From the NCBI RefSeq assembly GCF_026898155.1, contig NZ_CP114029.1:2956001-3020000 (forward strand): a stretch of DNA of 64,000 bases. The letters run 5' to 3'. Every line of letters starts with the position of its first letter. The stretch's first letter is position 1. The position numbers and the translations under genes are program-made. A model generated the notes under the pieces. It was not told the origin of the DNA. It made no database searches and saw nothing but the letters and a program-made list of their open reading frames with translations. This document shows positions 45,156 to 59,415 of this stretch, in pieces. The DNA comes from Jiella pelagia (GTDB taxonomy: Bacteria; Pseudomonadota; Alphaproteobacteria; Rhizobiales; Rhizobiaceae).

Positions 45156-47200
45156 ATGGCCGATGCCGATCTGCAGCCCAAGAAGCCGAAGAAAGCCCTG
45201 AAGGCGAAGAACGCCGAGGGGGAGGCACTCCTGTTCGCGCTCGCCGAGGACCGCGTCGCCATCGAGGGCGTCGAGCCCGAGGTCGACGGAGGCCGTTTCG
45301 CTGTCAAACGCGCCACGGGCGAGCCTTTGACCGTGTCGGCGGACATCTTCTGCGATGGCCACGACAAGATCGATGCGGCGCTGGTCTATGGCCCGGCCGA
45401 CGTCGATCCGTCGAAGTGGTCCGAAGCCAGGTTTGAATTCGTCACGAACGATCGCTGGCAGGCGACGGTCACCTTCGACGAGCCCGGCCCCTACCGCTAT
45501 TCCATCATCGCCTGGCGCGATCTCTACGCCACCTGGCGCGACGAGGCGAAGAAGAAGCGCGACGCCGGCAAGCTGACCGATCTGGAGCTGATCGAGGCGC
45601 GCGAGCTGGTGAAGAAGGCGAGTGAGTCCGGCCGCGGCGCCAAGGGCGACCCGCGGGCCTTGGCCAAGCTGCTCGAGCGGCTGGAAAAGCACGCCGCCAA
45701 GGGCGACCACGACGGCCAGTACCAGCTGATGCAGTCGGATGAGGCCACGCAGCTCCTCACACAGGCCGGTGTGCGCACCAACTTGTCACGTTATCCCGGC
45801 TCCTTTCCGGTGTGGGTCGATCGGGAGCGGGCGGCTTTTTCCGCCTGGTACGAGATCTTCCCGCGCTCGCAGTCGGGCGACGTCAATCGCCACGGCACTT
45901 TCGACGACGTGATCGCGCGCCTGCCCGACATTGCGGAAATGGGCTTCGACGTCCTCTATTTTCCGCCCATCCATCCGATCGGCTCGACGAACAAGAAGGG
46001 CAAGAACAACACGCTGACGCCGAGCGAGACCGATCCCGGTAGCCCCTATGCGATCGGCTCGAAGGACGGCGGCCATGACGCGATCCATCCCGAGCCTCGG
46101 TTCGTTTCAGGATTTCGCCAGGCTGATCGAGGAATCGAAAAAGCACGGGCTCGAGATCGCCATCGATTTCGCCATCCAGTGCTCGCCCGACCATCCCTGG
46201 ATCAAGGAGCATCCGGAATGGTTCGACTGGCGGCCGGACGGGACGATCAAGTTCGCCGAAAATCCGCCGAAGAAATACGAGGACATCGTCAACGTCCATT
46301 TCTATCGTGGCGCGCTGCCGTCGATCTGGTACGAGCTGCGCGACATCGTCCTGTTCTGGCTGGACAAGGGTGTTCGGATCTTCCGGGTCGACAATCCGCA
46401 CACCAAGCCGTTCCCCTTCTGGGAGTGGATGATCGCGGAAGTGCGCAAGGTCGATCCGGGCGCCATCTTCCTCGCCGAGGCCTTCACCCGGCCGAAGGTG
46501 ATGAAGCGGCTCGGCAAGGTCGGCTACAACCAGTCCTATTCCTACTTCACCTGGCGGAATGCCAAGGCGGAGCTGGCGGAATATCTGACCGAGCTGACGA
46601 CCGAAGAATGTGCCGAATACATGCGGCCGAATTTCTTCGTCAACACGCCGGACATCAACCCGCTCTATCTCCAGACGTCCGGACGCCCGGGATTTCGCAC
46701 CCGGCTGGCGCTCGCCGCAGGGCTTGCCGGCAATTACGGCATCTATTCCGGCTTCGAGGCTCTGCGAGTTCCTGCCCATGCCGGGCAAGGAGGAGTATCT
46801 CAACTCGGAGAAATACGAGATCCGCGCCTTCGACTGGCATGCCGAGGGGAACATCCGCGAGGACATCGCCTTCTTCAACAAGCTGCGCAACGACGAAGCT
46901 TCGATGAAGGATTTCCGCTCGCTTGCCTTCTTCAATTTCTGGAACGAGCAGGTCCTCTATTTCGCCAAGCGGACCAAGGACCTTTCCTCCTATCTTCTGT
47001 TCATGGTGAACCTCGATCCGCACCACGATCAGGGCGGCCATTTCGAGGTGCCGCTCTGGGAGTTCGGCCTGCCGGATGATGGGACGATCCACGCGACGGA
47101 CATGTCCAGCGGCAAGACCTTCGCCTGGACCGGCAAGATTCAGCACTGGTGGCTGAACCCGCAGGATTGCCCCTACGCCGTCTTCAAGCTTACGCGATAA
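45156..47200 (+). CDS. glgE: alpha-1,4-glucan:maltose-1-phosphate maltosyltransferase, frame broken twice
   Basis: Extends alpha-glucan chains using maltose 1-phosphate. It has 680 residues after correction, normal for GlgE. A Lys-rich N-terminal leader and a beta-sandwich region precede the GH13 barrel; the probable nucleophile Asp is in [14 protein letters not shown] and the general acid Glu in [10 protein letters not shown]. Breaks lie at GAGCCTC (46092-46098), where GAGCTC joins AIHPE to LGSFQDFAR, and at GAGGCTC (46756-46762), joining IYSGFE to [12 protein letters not shown]. The next genes, treS-mak and glgB, complete the pathway. Confidence 0.93.
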
Positions 47201-47229
47201 GAACCAGAACGCTGAAAGCGCTATTCTCC

Positions 47230-50559
<3,330 letters not shown>

Positions 50560-50563
<4 letters not shown>

Positions 50564-52797
50564 CACCCACCCCCACAACCACCCCTGCCGGCATCGAGCA
50601 CCGTCCCGAAGAGCATCAAGCCTTCGAAATCGGTCGCGGCGTCCACGGTGATCCGTTTTCCATCCTCGGGCGGTTCGGCGTCGAAGGCGGCGCGATCGTC
50701 CGGGTGTATCGTCCGGGCGCCCATTCGGCGACGGTGATCGACGGCGCTGGCAAGGAACTGGCGGCTCTCGAACCGTTCGGGCCGGAAGGCTTCTTTAGCG
50801 GTTTCGCGGCCGGCCTCGACGCCACCTCGCCCTACCGGATGCGCTACAGCCATGGCGGCGGCGCCGGCTGGGACGAGGAGGATCCCTACCGCTTCGGTCC
50901 GATCCTCGGCGATCAGGACGTCTATCTTATCGCCGAGGGCAGTCATTATCGGTTGTATGAAAAGCTCGGCGCCCATCCGACGACGATGGACGGAACGCCG
51001 GGCGTCGCCTTCGCCGTCTGGGCGCCGAACGCGCGGCGGGTCTCGGTGGTCGGCCACTTCAACTCATGGGACGGTCGCCGCACGGTGATGCGCAAGCGCC
51101 ATGAATGCGGCGTCTGGGAGCTGTTTGTCCCGCATCTCGGCCGGGGCGAGGTCTATAAGTTCGAAGTCATCGGCGCCGACGGCAATATTCAGCCTCTGAA
51201 GGCCGATCCGGTCGGCTTCGTGCAGGAAACGGCCCCATCTACGGCCTCGGTCGTCGACGGTCTCGTCGAGCACGAATGGCAGGATGGCGACTTCCGGGCG
51301 CAATCGGCCGAATGGCAGAGCCGCGAGGCGCCGATCTCGATCTACGAGGTGCATCTCGGCTCATGGCGCCGCGGCAAGGACGACTCTATTCTTGACTACG
51401 ACGATCTCGCGGGCGAACTCGTCGCCTACGTCAAGGATATGGGCTTCACCCATGTGGAGTTCCTGCCGGTTTCCGAGCACCCATTCTATGGGTCGTGGGG
51501 CTATCAGCCGATCGGCTTGTTCGCGCCCTCGTCGCGCTGGGGCTCGCCGGAAGCCTTCGCCCGGCTGGTCGATGCGCTTCACCAGGCGGGAATCGGCGTC
51601 CTGCTCGACTGGGTGCCGGGCCACTTCCCGACCGACGTCCATGGCCTCGTGCGCTTCGACGGCACGGCCATCTACGAGCATCCCGACCCGCGCCGTGGCT
51701 TCCACAGGGACTGGAACACGCTGATCTACGACTATGGCCGGCCGGAGGTGAAGAACTTCCTCGTCGCCAACGGCATGTACTGGCTCGACCAGTTCCACAT
51801 AGACGGCCTGCGCGTCGATGCCGTCGCCTCGATGCTCTATCTCGACTATTCCCGCAATCAGGGCGAATGGGAGCCCAACATCCATGGCGGGCGCGAAAAC
51901 CTCGAGGCGATCGCCTTCCTGAAGGACGCCAACGAGCGGGTCGGCGAATACTTCCCCAAGGCGACCACGCACGCCGAGGAATCCACCGCTTTTCCGGACG
52001 TGTCCCGGCCGACCTATGCGGGCGGTCTCGGATTTCACTTCAAGTGGAACATGGGCTGGATGCACGACACCCTGCATTACATGCAGGAGGACCCGGTCAA
52101 TCGGCGCTACCACCATCATCACATGACCTTCGGGATGGTCTACGCCTACTCGGAAAACTTCGTCCTGCCGCTGTCCCACGACGAGGTGGTCTACGGAAAG
52201 GGCTCGCTGCTCGGCAAGATGCCCGGTGACGAGTGGCAGAAGTTCGCCAATCTGAGGGCCTATTACGGCTTCATGTGGAGCCATCCGGGCAAGAAGCTCC
52301 TGTTCATGGGCTGCGAGTTCGGCCAGTCGGCGGAGTGGAACCACGACCAGTCGCTCGACTGGCATCTGCTCGAACAGCCGAACCATGCCGGCGTGCAGCG
52401 GCTCGTGCGTGATCTCAACACGCTGTATCGGGAGATCCCGGCGCTGCATCAGCTGGATTGCGACGCGGCCGGCTTCGAATGGGTCGACACCGCCAATGTC
52501 GAGGAGAGCGTCATCGCATTCCTGCGCAAGGATCGCGAGGGTCGCCAGGTGCTGATCATCTCGAACTTCACGCCGATCCCGCGCCACGGCTACCGGGTCG
52601 GGGTTTCGAAGCCTGGCACCTGGACCGAGCGGCTCAACACCGACGCCGAGATCTATGGCGGCTCGAATGTCGGCAACATGGGTGGCAAGATCGCCGAGGA
52701 GGAGTCCGTCCATGGCCGGCCCTATTCGATCTCGCTGACACTGCCGCCGCTGGCGACCGTGGTCATGGTCCACGAGGGAGGAGCCGAACAGGAGTAA
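50560..52797 (+). CDS. glgB: 1,4-alpha-glucan branching enzyme
   Basis: Adds alpha-1,6 branches to alpha-glucan. The 745-residue protein has an extra N-terminal domain, a CBM48 ([20 protein letters not shown]), and the GH13 catalytic barrel with [15 protein letters not shown] (nucleophile Asp), [11 protein letters not shown] (acid Glu) and [13 protein letters not shown]. The start overlaps the treS-mak stop by four bases, so glgE, treS-mak and glgB form one operon. Confidence 0.96.
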
Positions 52798-52828
52798 GGT
52801 GCGACGCGGCTGCCGCGCGATCGAGTCG

Positions 52829-54055
52829 TCAGGCGTGGAGGTTCAAGGCGGCAATTGAGCCGTCCATCGAGGCGGCATCAGTCTGCCGCCTCGGGCCGCA
52901 TTCGACGCGATTGCGACCGTTGGCCTTGGCTCGATAGAGCGCTTCGTCGGCCACGGCGAGCAAGCGATCGAGGTTTTCTGCATACCGCGTCGAGGCAATG
53001 CCGATACTGACCGTTATGCTCGCGTTCTCCGCTCTGTGCGCCAGCATGACTTCAGCGAAACGGGCTCTCAGCGTTTCTGCAAACTGCGCACCCGCCGCCT
53101 CGTCGCGATCGGGAACCATGATGACAAACTCCTCGCCGCCCAGTCTTGCGAAGGTGTCGCCAGGAGCGATGCTGGCGCGGACCAACGCAGCGAACGCCCT
53201 CAGCACCTCGTCGCCAAAGGCATGGCCAAAGGCGTCGTTGATCTGCTTGAAGTTGTCGAGATCAAGCATCAGCAGCGTCGTTTCGCGACGGTCGGAAACG
53301 CGGCTCCAGGCCGCTTGTGCCTTCATCTGAAAGCTCCGGCGGTTGTCTGCGCCGGTCAGGTAGTCCGTCTCGGCGAGCCTGACGAGCGAGCGCTCGCGCT
53401 TCTCGCGCAGCAGCGCGAGAAGCAGATAACCCGCAATGACGGAGGTCCACAGGCCTTCGATGATGACGATTTCGAAGCCGAATGCGCGTTGCGCCTCGGA
53501 AATCGGCCCGAAGATCGCGCTTGCCCAGGCGGCACGGATCGCAAAGAAGCCAGCTCTCAACATCATCAACAGGGCAAGGGCCCGTCCCAACCGGCTGGCA
53601 TCACCGGAAAGGGCCGCGATGGCAGTCATGATCGAGATGCCTGACGTCAGCACGGACGTCACGGCGACGCGGTTGTCGAAGCCGGAAGCGAGCGGACAAA
53701 GCCACCAGAACAGCATCCAGAGAAGACTGGGCCCGACAACGACGACGAGATTGGCGCGATGACCGTAATAGCGCCAGATCCCTGCGCAAACGGCGCTGTA
53801 GGACAACAGGAACATGACGTTCGCGAGGGCGATCGAAACGATCTCGATACCGTCGTATCGACGCAGCGGGAATAGACCTGAGGCGACAGCACTGCCGAGG
53901 AACGCGGCCGCCCACCAGAGTCCGGCCGGATCGCGAAATCTGCGCCATTCGGAAAACAGCGCGGCTCCGGCGATGACGAACGTTCCCATCGCCAGGAAGA
54001 ATATCAACTGGACGCTGCTGATCATGGTTTCATCTGTGCTCAACGATCGCGCCAA
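52829..54055 (-). CDS. membrane-bound diguanylate cyclase (GGDEF)
   Basis: A 408-residue protein that probably makes cyclic di-GMP. The N-terminal half has about six or seven hydrophobic segments without a recognised sensor fold; the C-terminal half is a GGDEF domain starting near LAETDYLTGADNRRSF, with the active-site motif RLGGEEFVIMVP. The inhibitory I-site is degenerate: five residues before GGEEF the expected RxxD reads APGD, so product inhibition is probably lost. Two starts are possible (54055 or 54025). It is convergent with glgB. Confidence 0.88.
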   Translation of the reverse strand: MARSLSTDETMISSVQLIFFLAMGTFVIAGAALFSEWRRFRDPAGLWWAAAFLGSAVASGLFPLRRYDGIEIVSIALANVMFLLSYSAVCAGIWRYYGHRANLVVVVGPSLLWMLFWWLCPLASGFDNRVAVTSVLTSGISIMTAIAALSGDASRLGRALALLMMLRAGFFAIRAAWASAIFGPISEAQRAFGFEIVIIEGLWTSVIAGYLLLALLREKRERSLVRLAETDYLTGADNRRSFQMKAQAAWSRVSDRRETTLLMLDLDNFKQINDAFGHAFGDEVLRAFAALVRASIAPGDTFARLGGEEFVIMVPDRDEAAGAQFAETLRARFAEVMLAHRAENASITVSIGIASTRYAENLDRLLAVADEALYRAKANGRNRVECGPRRQTDAASMDGSIAALNLHA

Positions 54056-54429
54056 ACGCTACGGACCGGACGGTGCCCAGCGTTCGGAAGGAGACGACTG
54101 CAACGTTGGCATGCTCGCGCGCAAAAGCCCGCTGCCTTAGCACGATCGAAGCCTTGTCCTCATCATCGGGTGGATGTCTCTAAAAAGCTTTAATTCCCAA
54201 AGGGAAGCGGCGCCGGACACCATTCGCTCGGACCCGCGCGAGGCCACGGCAAGGGCCCAGATTCTGGCTCACCTTTCCCCACATCCCACCACCTTCCTGC
54301 TCTGTTCGCGTTGGCAGACCTCCGTGCGGATAGGGGGCGGAGACGAGCCACTCCGCTCGGTATTACCGGCATTCCGGCCACCGTCCGACCTGCATCCAAC
54401 GATCTTGCCGATCCTCGGAACCCCGCGGA
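54056..54429. other. intergenic region, nothing recognised
   Basis: About 370 bases between the GGDEF gene start and the transglutaminase gene stop. I see no gene, repeat or strong hairpin. Confidence 0.4.
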
Positions 54430-55308
54430 TCAGCCGATCGGCACCACGTCGACGAAATGATCGGTCGCCTGCGGCCCGGCGGTGACGAAGGCCCCGGCGA
54501 TCGGCAGTGCGTCCGAATAGTCGCGGCCGACGGCGACGACGATGTGGTCGTCGCCGGCAAGGATCCCGTTGGTCGGATCGAAGCCGACCCAGCCGATGTC
54601 GTTTCCGAGCCAGGCGTCGACCCAGGCGTGCATGGCGTCGGCGCCTTCGAGGCGGGGCTGGCCCTTCGGCGGCTCGGTGCGCAGGAAGCCGCTGACATAC
54701 CGGGCGGGGATGCCGTTCGCCCGCAGGCCGGCGATCATCACGTGGGAGAAATCCTGGCAGACGCCGCGCTTCTGGGCGAAGGCCTCGGCGACGCTGGTGC
54801 CGACGCTGGTCGAGCCGGGCTCGTAGGCGAAGTCGGCGCGGATGCGCTTCGTCAGCGCCATGACCGCTTCGCCCGCCGGCTGCTTCGTCGTCTCGAAGCC
54901 TTCCGCTACATAGGCCGTCAATGCGGCGAGCGGAGCGATGCGGCGGCTGGGGCCGAGATGGTGGAGCGGCGAGCCGCCCTCAGCCGAACGGCAATGCAGC
55001 GCTTCGTCCGCGAGCGCGTGGAGGCTCGGCGAGGCGTCGAGGGCTGCCGGTGGCCGGTCGACCGTGACCTTGGCCTCCATGACGACGGACAATTCGGTCT
55101 GCGGCGTGAAGAAAGCGATGGCATCGACGCCGTTGTGGAAGAAATCGACCTCCCGCGCATGCTCGCCGGGGCGGGGGGCGATCGCCACCTCCACTTTCTG
55201 GAGCGTCTGCCCCCCGCCGTCGCGCGGGCGCACGCGCAAGAGGTGGCGGGCATCACTCACGGCAGAGGGGTAGTCGTAGGTGATCTTCAGGCGGATGGCG
55301 TATTTCAT
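54430..55308 (-). CDS. transglutaminase-like cysteine peptidase family protein
   Basis: A 292-residue protein with the N-terminal beta domain and the transglutaminase core typical of bacterial COG1305 proteins. The catalytic triad is visible: Cys in AQKRGVCQDFSHVM, His in GADAMHAWVDAWL and Asp in GWVGFDPTNGI. No signal peptide is seen, so it is probably cytoplasmic. The start overlaps the stop of the ATP-grasp/alpha-E gene (ATGA). The pair belongs to a conserved cluster predicted to make and trim peptide linkages; the substrate is unknown. Confidence 0.9.
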   Translation of the reverse strand: MKYAIRLKITYDYPSAVSDARHLLRVRPRDGGGQTLQKVEVAIAPRPGEHAREVDFFHNGVDAIAFFTPQTELSVVMEAKVTVDRPPAALDASPSLHALADEALHCRSAEGGSPLHHLGPSRRIAPLAALTAYVAEGFETTKQPAGEAVMALTKRIRADFAYEPGSTSVGTSVAEAFAQKRGVCQDFSHVMIAGLRANGIPARYVSGFLRTEPPKGQPRLEGADAMHAWVDAWLGNDIGWVGFDPTNGILAGDDHIVVAVGRDYSDALPIAGAFVTAGPQATDHFVDVVPIG

Positions 55309-57727
55309 TCCGGTCCCCCGCTCCATTCGGCCGCCGCCCGCGGGCTCGACAGGAGATAGCGCTGGGTGAGGAGGTCGGAGATCAGCGCCAGATCGCCGAC
55401 GATTCGATCGAGAAAGGCGCTGTCGACCTCGACGGCGTCGGCCGTCTGCAGTCGCACCTTCAGCCGGGCGAGGCGGCGGAACAACAGGTCGGGCGTCTCG
55501 CCGAGATGCACTCCCGGCAGCGCCGAGGTGACCTCGGCGAGGGTGTTGATCTGGAAGGCGAGGGAGCGCGGATTGAGCGGGTCGAGGACGGCGAGATCGA
55601 CCACCGTCTCCTCCGAAAGGTCCACCGAGTAGCGCCGGCGATAGGTGACGGAGGAATCGGTGAAGGTGAGCAGCGCTTCCAGTGCGCCGACGGGCGCCTC
55701 GCCTGAAAGCAGGGCCGAGACCACCGCCGCCGTCGCCTGGCCGCGCTCCAGCGCCCGGCCGCACTGCATGAAGCGCCAGCCGGTGAAGCGGTACATGTTC
55801 TCATGGGCAAGGCCGGCAAAGCCCGAGTGATGGGTGAGGATGGCGCTGGTCAGGCCGACGACGTCCTCGTCCTTCTCGGCGATGGCGTCGAGAATGAGGG
55901 CGACGATGTCCTTCAGCGTGCGCCAGGCGTCCGGGGAGAAGCGCTCGCGGATGCGCGAGGCGGTGTCCGCCGCCTGCCGGGCGAGGCCGAGGAGACCGCG
56001 CTCGGGATGCCCGCCCTCGATCTCGACGCCGTAGTCCTCGAGGATCGTCGCGATGCGGGCCTCGAGGCTCGCCCTCGCTCCAGCCCTCGCCGGCGCGCCC
56101 GGCATGGAGCCGCAACAGCCGCGCCGCCACCTCGCCGCGCTCGGCATAGCGGCCGAGCCAGAACAGGTTGTCCGCCGCCCGGGCCGGCAGCGCGCCCGGA
56201 AGGCGCCGGGAGAAGCGGTCACCCTTCGGCCCGAGCAGCGTCACCGGCTTGGCGGCCGGCGCGGGCGAGGGGATCCAGACGTCGATCGAGCCGCCGCCCC
56301 GCTGCATCGAGATCACCCGCGCATCGCGCGAATCGGCGACCCGTGCGAAGCCGCCGGGCATGACGTGCCAGCCCTCCTCGTCACGCATCAGGAAGGCGCG
56401 CAGCGTCACCGGCCGCGCTTCCAGTCCCTCCTTGCCCCAGACTGGGGTCGTCGACAACGCGGCGATTTCCTGTCCGACGAGAGTGACGCCCTCGCGGGTC
56501 GTGGCGGGAACCTTCTGGCCGCCGGTGCCCGGGCGCGCCGCCATCTCACCCATCACCGGAAAGTGCGGGGCGCCGGGAAAGGCCGGGCCGAGCTGCAGCC
56601 GGGACGCGTTCTCCTCGACGAAGCGGCGGATCTTCTCCTGGCCGCACCACCAGGTGGCGATGGTCGGCAGCGTCAGTTCCTCGCCAAGCAACGCCTTGGC
56701 CAGCGGCTTCTGGAAGGCGAGCAGCGCCGGTGTCTCGAGAATGCCCGCGCCGAGCGCGTTGACCAGCGTCAGGGCGCCGGAGCGGACGGCGCGGACGAGA
56801 CCCGGCGTGCCGATGCGCGAGCCGCCGAAAAGTTCGAGCGGATCGCAGAAATCCGCGTCGAGCCGCCGCCATAGGACGCGGATCGGCTGGAATCCGTCGA
56901 CGGTCCGCACTTCGGCGCAGTCGTCATGGACGACGAGGTCGCCGCCTTCGAGGAGGAGAAGACCGAGATAGCGGGCGAGATAGGCGTGTTCGTAATAGGT
57001 CTCGTTGTGCGGGCCGGGCGTCAGAAGGCCGATGCGGGCCCGCTCCGGCCCGCCGAGGGCGAACAGCATCTCCCGGAACCTTCGGAAGAATCCGGCGAGG
57101 CGCTCGACATTGAGGGCGCGGGAGACGTCCGGAAAGGCCTTTGATGTCGCGACGCGGTTTTCCAGCGCGAAGCCCGCTCCCGAGGGGGCCTGGGTGCGGT
57201 CGCCGAGCACCCACCAGCGCCCGTCCGGCCCGCGTCCGAGGTCGACGGCAATGAAGGAGAGGAGCGGCGCGCCGAGCCTTGCCTGATCTGCGAGGGGCCT
57301 CAGGAACTCCGGATTGCGTCCGAGGAGGATGCCCGGCAACACGCCCTCGGCAATCACCCGCCGCTCGCCATAGAGGTCGGCGAGCAGCTTTTCCAGGAAG
57401 GTGGCGCGCTGGACGAGACCGTCGCAGAGTGTCGTCCACTCGCCCCGGTCGATGACCAGCGCCGGGTGGCCGAGGGGCCATTCGTGGCTCTGCTCGCTGC
57501 CCTCGCCATAGACCTGGTGGAAGACGCCTGCCTCGGAGAGATACTGCCGGGCCGAGCCGAAGCGCCGGTCGAGCCTCGCCCGTCGCCATCGGCGCGAGCT
57601 TGCCCATCAGCGGCGCGTAATGCGGCCGGACCGTGCCGCCGGGGGCGATCATCTCGTCCCTGCCCTTGGCGGCGAGGGCGGCATAGCGGCGAATGAGGTC
57701 GGGTTCGGGGGGCACGTGATTCCGCAT
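55305..57727 (-). CDS. circularly permuted ATP-grasp / alpha-E domain fusion, frame broken twice
   Basis: An 806-residue (after correction) two-domain protein. The N-terminal part is the circularly permuted ATP-grasp ligase (DUF404/DUF407 type) with LLGRNPEFLRPLADQARLG, WVLGDRTQAPSGAGFALENR and LLTPGPHNETYYEHAYLAR. The C-terminal part is the alpha-helical alpha-E domain (DUF403), starting at ARAADNLFWLGRYAERGEV. In many genomes the two are separate genes. Breaks are at GAGCCTC (57571-57577), joining MATGE to LDRRFGSARQYLSE, and at GAGGCTC (56064-56070), joining GWSEGE to LEARIATILEDYG. Predicted to form amide bonds; product unknown. Confidence 0.91.
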
Positions 57728-57789
57728 GATGATCGTTGTTCGGCTATGCTACAGGGCTGCCGACCCGTCGATCATAGAGTACAAATCGC

Positions 57790-58602
57790 ATGCGCGCGCG
57801 CCTCAAGACCATTCTGCTGTCGAACCCCTGGGAACGCTTCATCGTCTCCCTGATCATCGTCAACGCGGTGATCCTCGGCCTGGAGACCGACGCCTCGATC
57901 ATGGCTTCCTTCGGCCATGTCCTGATCGCCCTCGACACCTTCATCCTCGGGCTCTTCGTCCTCGAGATCGCCTTGCGCATCTATGCCTTCGGCTGGCGAT
58001 TCTTCACCCAGCCCTGGTCGCTGTTCGACTTCTTCGTCGTCGGCATCGCGCTGGTGCCGGCGACCGGGCCGCTGACGGTGCTGCGGGCGCTTCGCATCCT
58101 GCGGGTTCTCCGCCTGATCTCGGTCGTTCCGTCGCTGCGCCGCGTCGTCGGCGGTCTGGTCGCGGCGCTGCCTGGCATGGGCTCGATCATCGGCCTGTTG
58201 CTTCTGACCTTCTACATCTTCGCGGTCATGGCGACGAAGCTCTATGGCGGGACCTTCCCGGACTGGTTCGGCACGCTCGGCGCGTCCTTCTACACCCTCT
58301 TCCAGGTGATGACGCTGGAAAGCTGGTCGATGGGCATCGTCAGGCCGGTGATGGAGGCGCATCCCACCGCCTGGCTGTTTTTCGTGCCCTTCATCCTGTG
58401 CACGACCTATGCGGTGCTCAATCTCTTCATCGGTGTCATCGTCTCGGCGATGCAGGACGAGCAGTTGGCGAATGCCGAAGCGGAACAGTCGCACCGTCAC
58501 GACGAGAACCTGGAGATCCTCGCCGAGGTGAAGGCGATGCGGGCCGAGATCGCGGATCTGCGGGCGGCGACGGAGCGCAGGGCGCCCGGATCGCAAGGCT
58601 GA
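57790..58602 (+). CDS. bacterial voltage-gated sodium channel (BacNav)
   Basis: A 270-residue six-helix ion channel. The S4 voltage sensor LTVLRALRILRVLRLISVVP carries regularly spaced Arg. The pore loop reads FQVMTLESWSMGIVRPV; TLESWSM is the sodium selectivity filter of characterised channels such as NavAb. The C-terminal tail (from about DEQLANAEAEQSHRHDENLE on) looks like the four-helix neck and coiled coil of the tetramer. It is divergent from the ATP-grasp gene with only 62 bases between starts. It likely serves motility, pH or osmotic responses, as suggested for relatives. Confidence 0.93.
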   Translation: MRARLKTILLSNPWERFIVSLIIVNAVILGLETDASIMASFGHVLIALDTFILGLFVLEIALRIYAFGWRFFTQPWSLFDFFVVGIALVPATGPLTVLRALRILRVLRLISVVPSLRRVVGGLVAALPGMGSIIGLLLLTFYIFAVMATKLYGGTFPDWFGTLGASFYTLFQVMTLESWSMGIVRPVMEAHPTAWLFFVPFILCTTYAVLNLFIGVIVSAMQDEQLANAEAEQSHRHDENLEILAEVKAMRAEIADLRAATERRAPGSQG

Positions 58603-58904
58603 GACCCGGGCGGAGCGTGCCCCTTCGGGAGGCCGGGACGGCCGGTGTCGAAAGCGGGGGATGAAGGCAAGGCGCCGGTTGTGGCCGATAGCACCGGCTC
58701 AGAACCGCAGGGCCCACCACGCGGCACGATAAGCAGATTCAACGCTCAAGGGCGTATTCTGGCGCGCCGGCGGCAACTGGCGGCTTCGCCACGCATGGTC
58801 GCGACTCATCGGTCTCCTACATGGGGTGAGACACTTGCCGGGGCGCGGACGGACGCTCCGTCCAGTCGGAGTTGTCCATCATCCGTCTTGCCAGCGAGGT
58901 CCAG
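58603..58904. other. intergenic region, nothing recognised
   Basis: About 300 bases between the channel gene and the PRC-barrel gene. No gene or convincing structure was seen; the promoter of the PRC-barrel gene should lie near its right end. Confidence 0.4.
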
Positions 58905-59333
58905 ATGCAACTGAAATCCTTCCCTGCCACAGCCGCGCTCGTCGTTCTGACGGGCACGGCAGCGCTCGCACAGGATCTGCCGGATCTGTCTTCGGCCTCG
59001 AGCGATGCCGTCTCGGCTCTTTCCGATGCGGCTGAAAGCAAGCTCTTGATCGCCGACCTGATCGGCGCCGAAGTCTCGGACCCATCCGGCAACACCGTCG
59101 GGACGGTGGACGATCTGGTGGCCATTCCGGGTGGGCGCATCGTCGCCGCACTGATCAAGCCGAGCGATGGCGGCGACCTCGTTCCCGTACCATTCAAGGC
59201 AGTGAAGGTTTCGCAGACGGCCGACAAGGCGTCCGCTGCGCTGCCCGACACGCTGGGTGCGATGCGCGACAGTTCGGTCGTCCAGAAACTGTCCGATGCG
59301 CTCGGCTCACTGGCGGACGGCTCCGTCGACTGA
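58905..59333 (+). CDS. secreted PRC-barrel-like protein
   Basis: A 142-residue protein with a Sec signal peptide (MQLKSFPATAALVVLTGTAA, cleaved near LAQ). The mature part has an Asp/Ser/Ala-rich spacer, then a PRC-barrel-like fold: LLIADLIGAEVSDPSGNTVG, TVDDLVAIPGGRIVAALI and VPVPFKAVKV. The ATG at 58905 has a GAGG ribosome site. The role is unknown; periplasmic PRC-barrel proteins are common and poorly characterised in this group. Confidence 0.78.
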   Translation: MQLKSFPATAALVVLTGTAALAQDLPDLSSASSDAVSALSDAAESKLLIADLIGAEVSDPSGNTVGTVDDLVAIPGGRIVAALIKPSDGGDLVPVPFKAVKVSQTADKASAALPDTLGAMRDSSVVQKLSDALGSLADGSVD

Positions 59334-59415
59334 ACCGGGCCGGCATGTGCGCTCCGTCCGTCTCTGGCGGGCCAGGCGGACTTGGATATGTCGGTGGCGC
59401 CGCTTGGGCTGTGTC

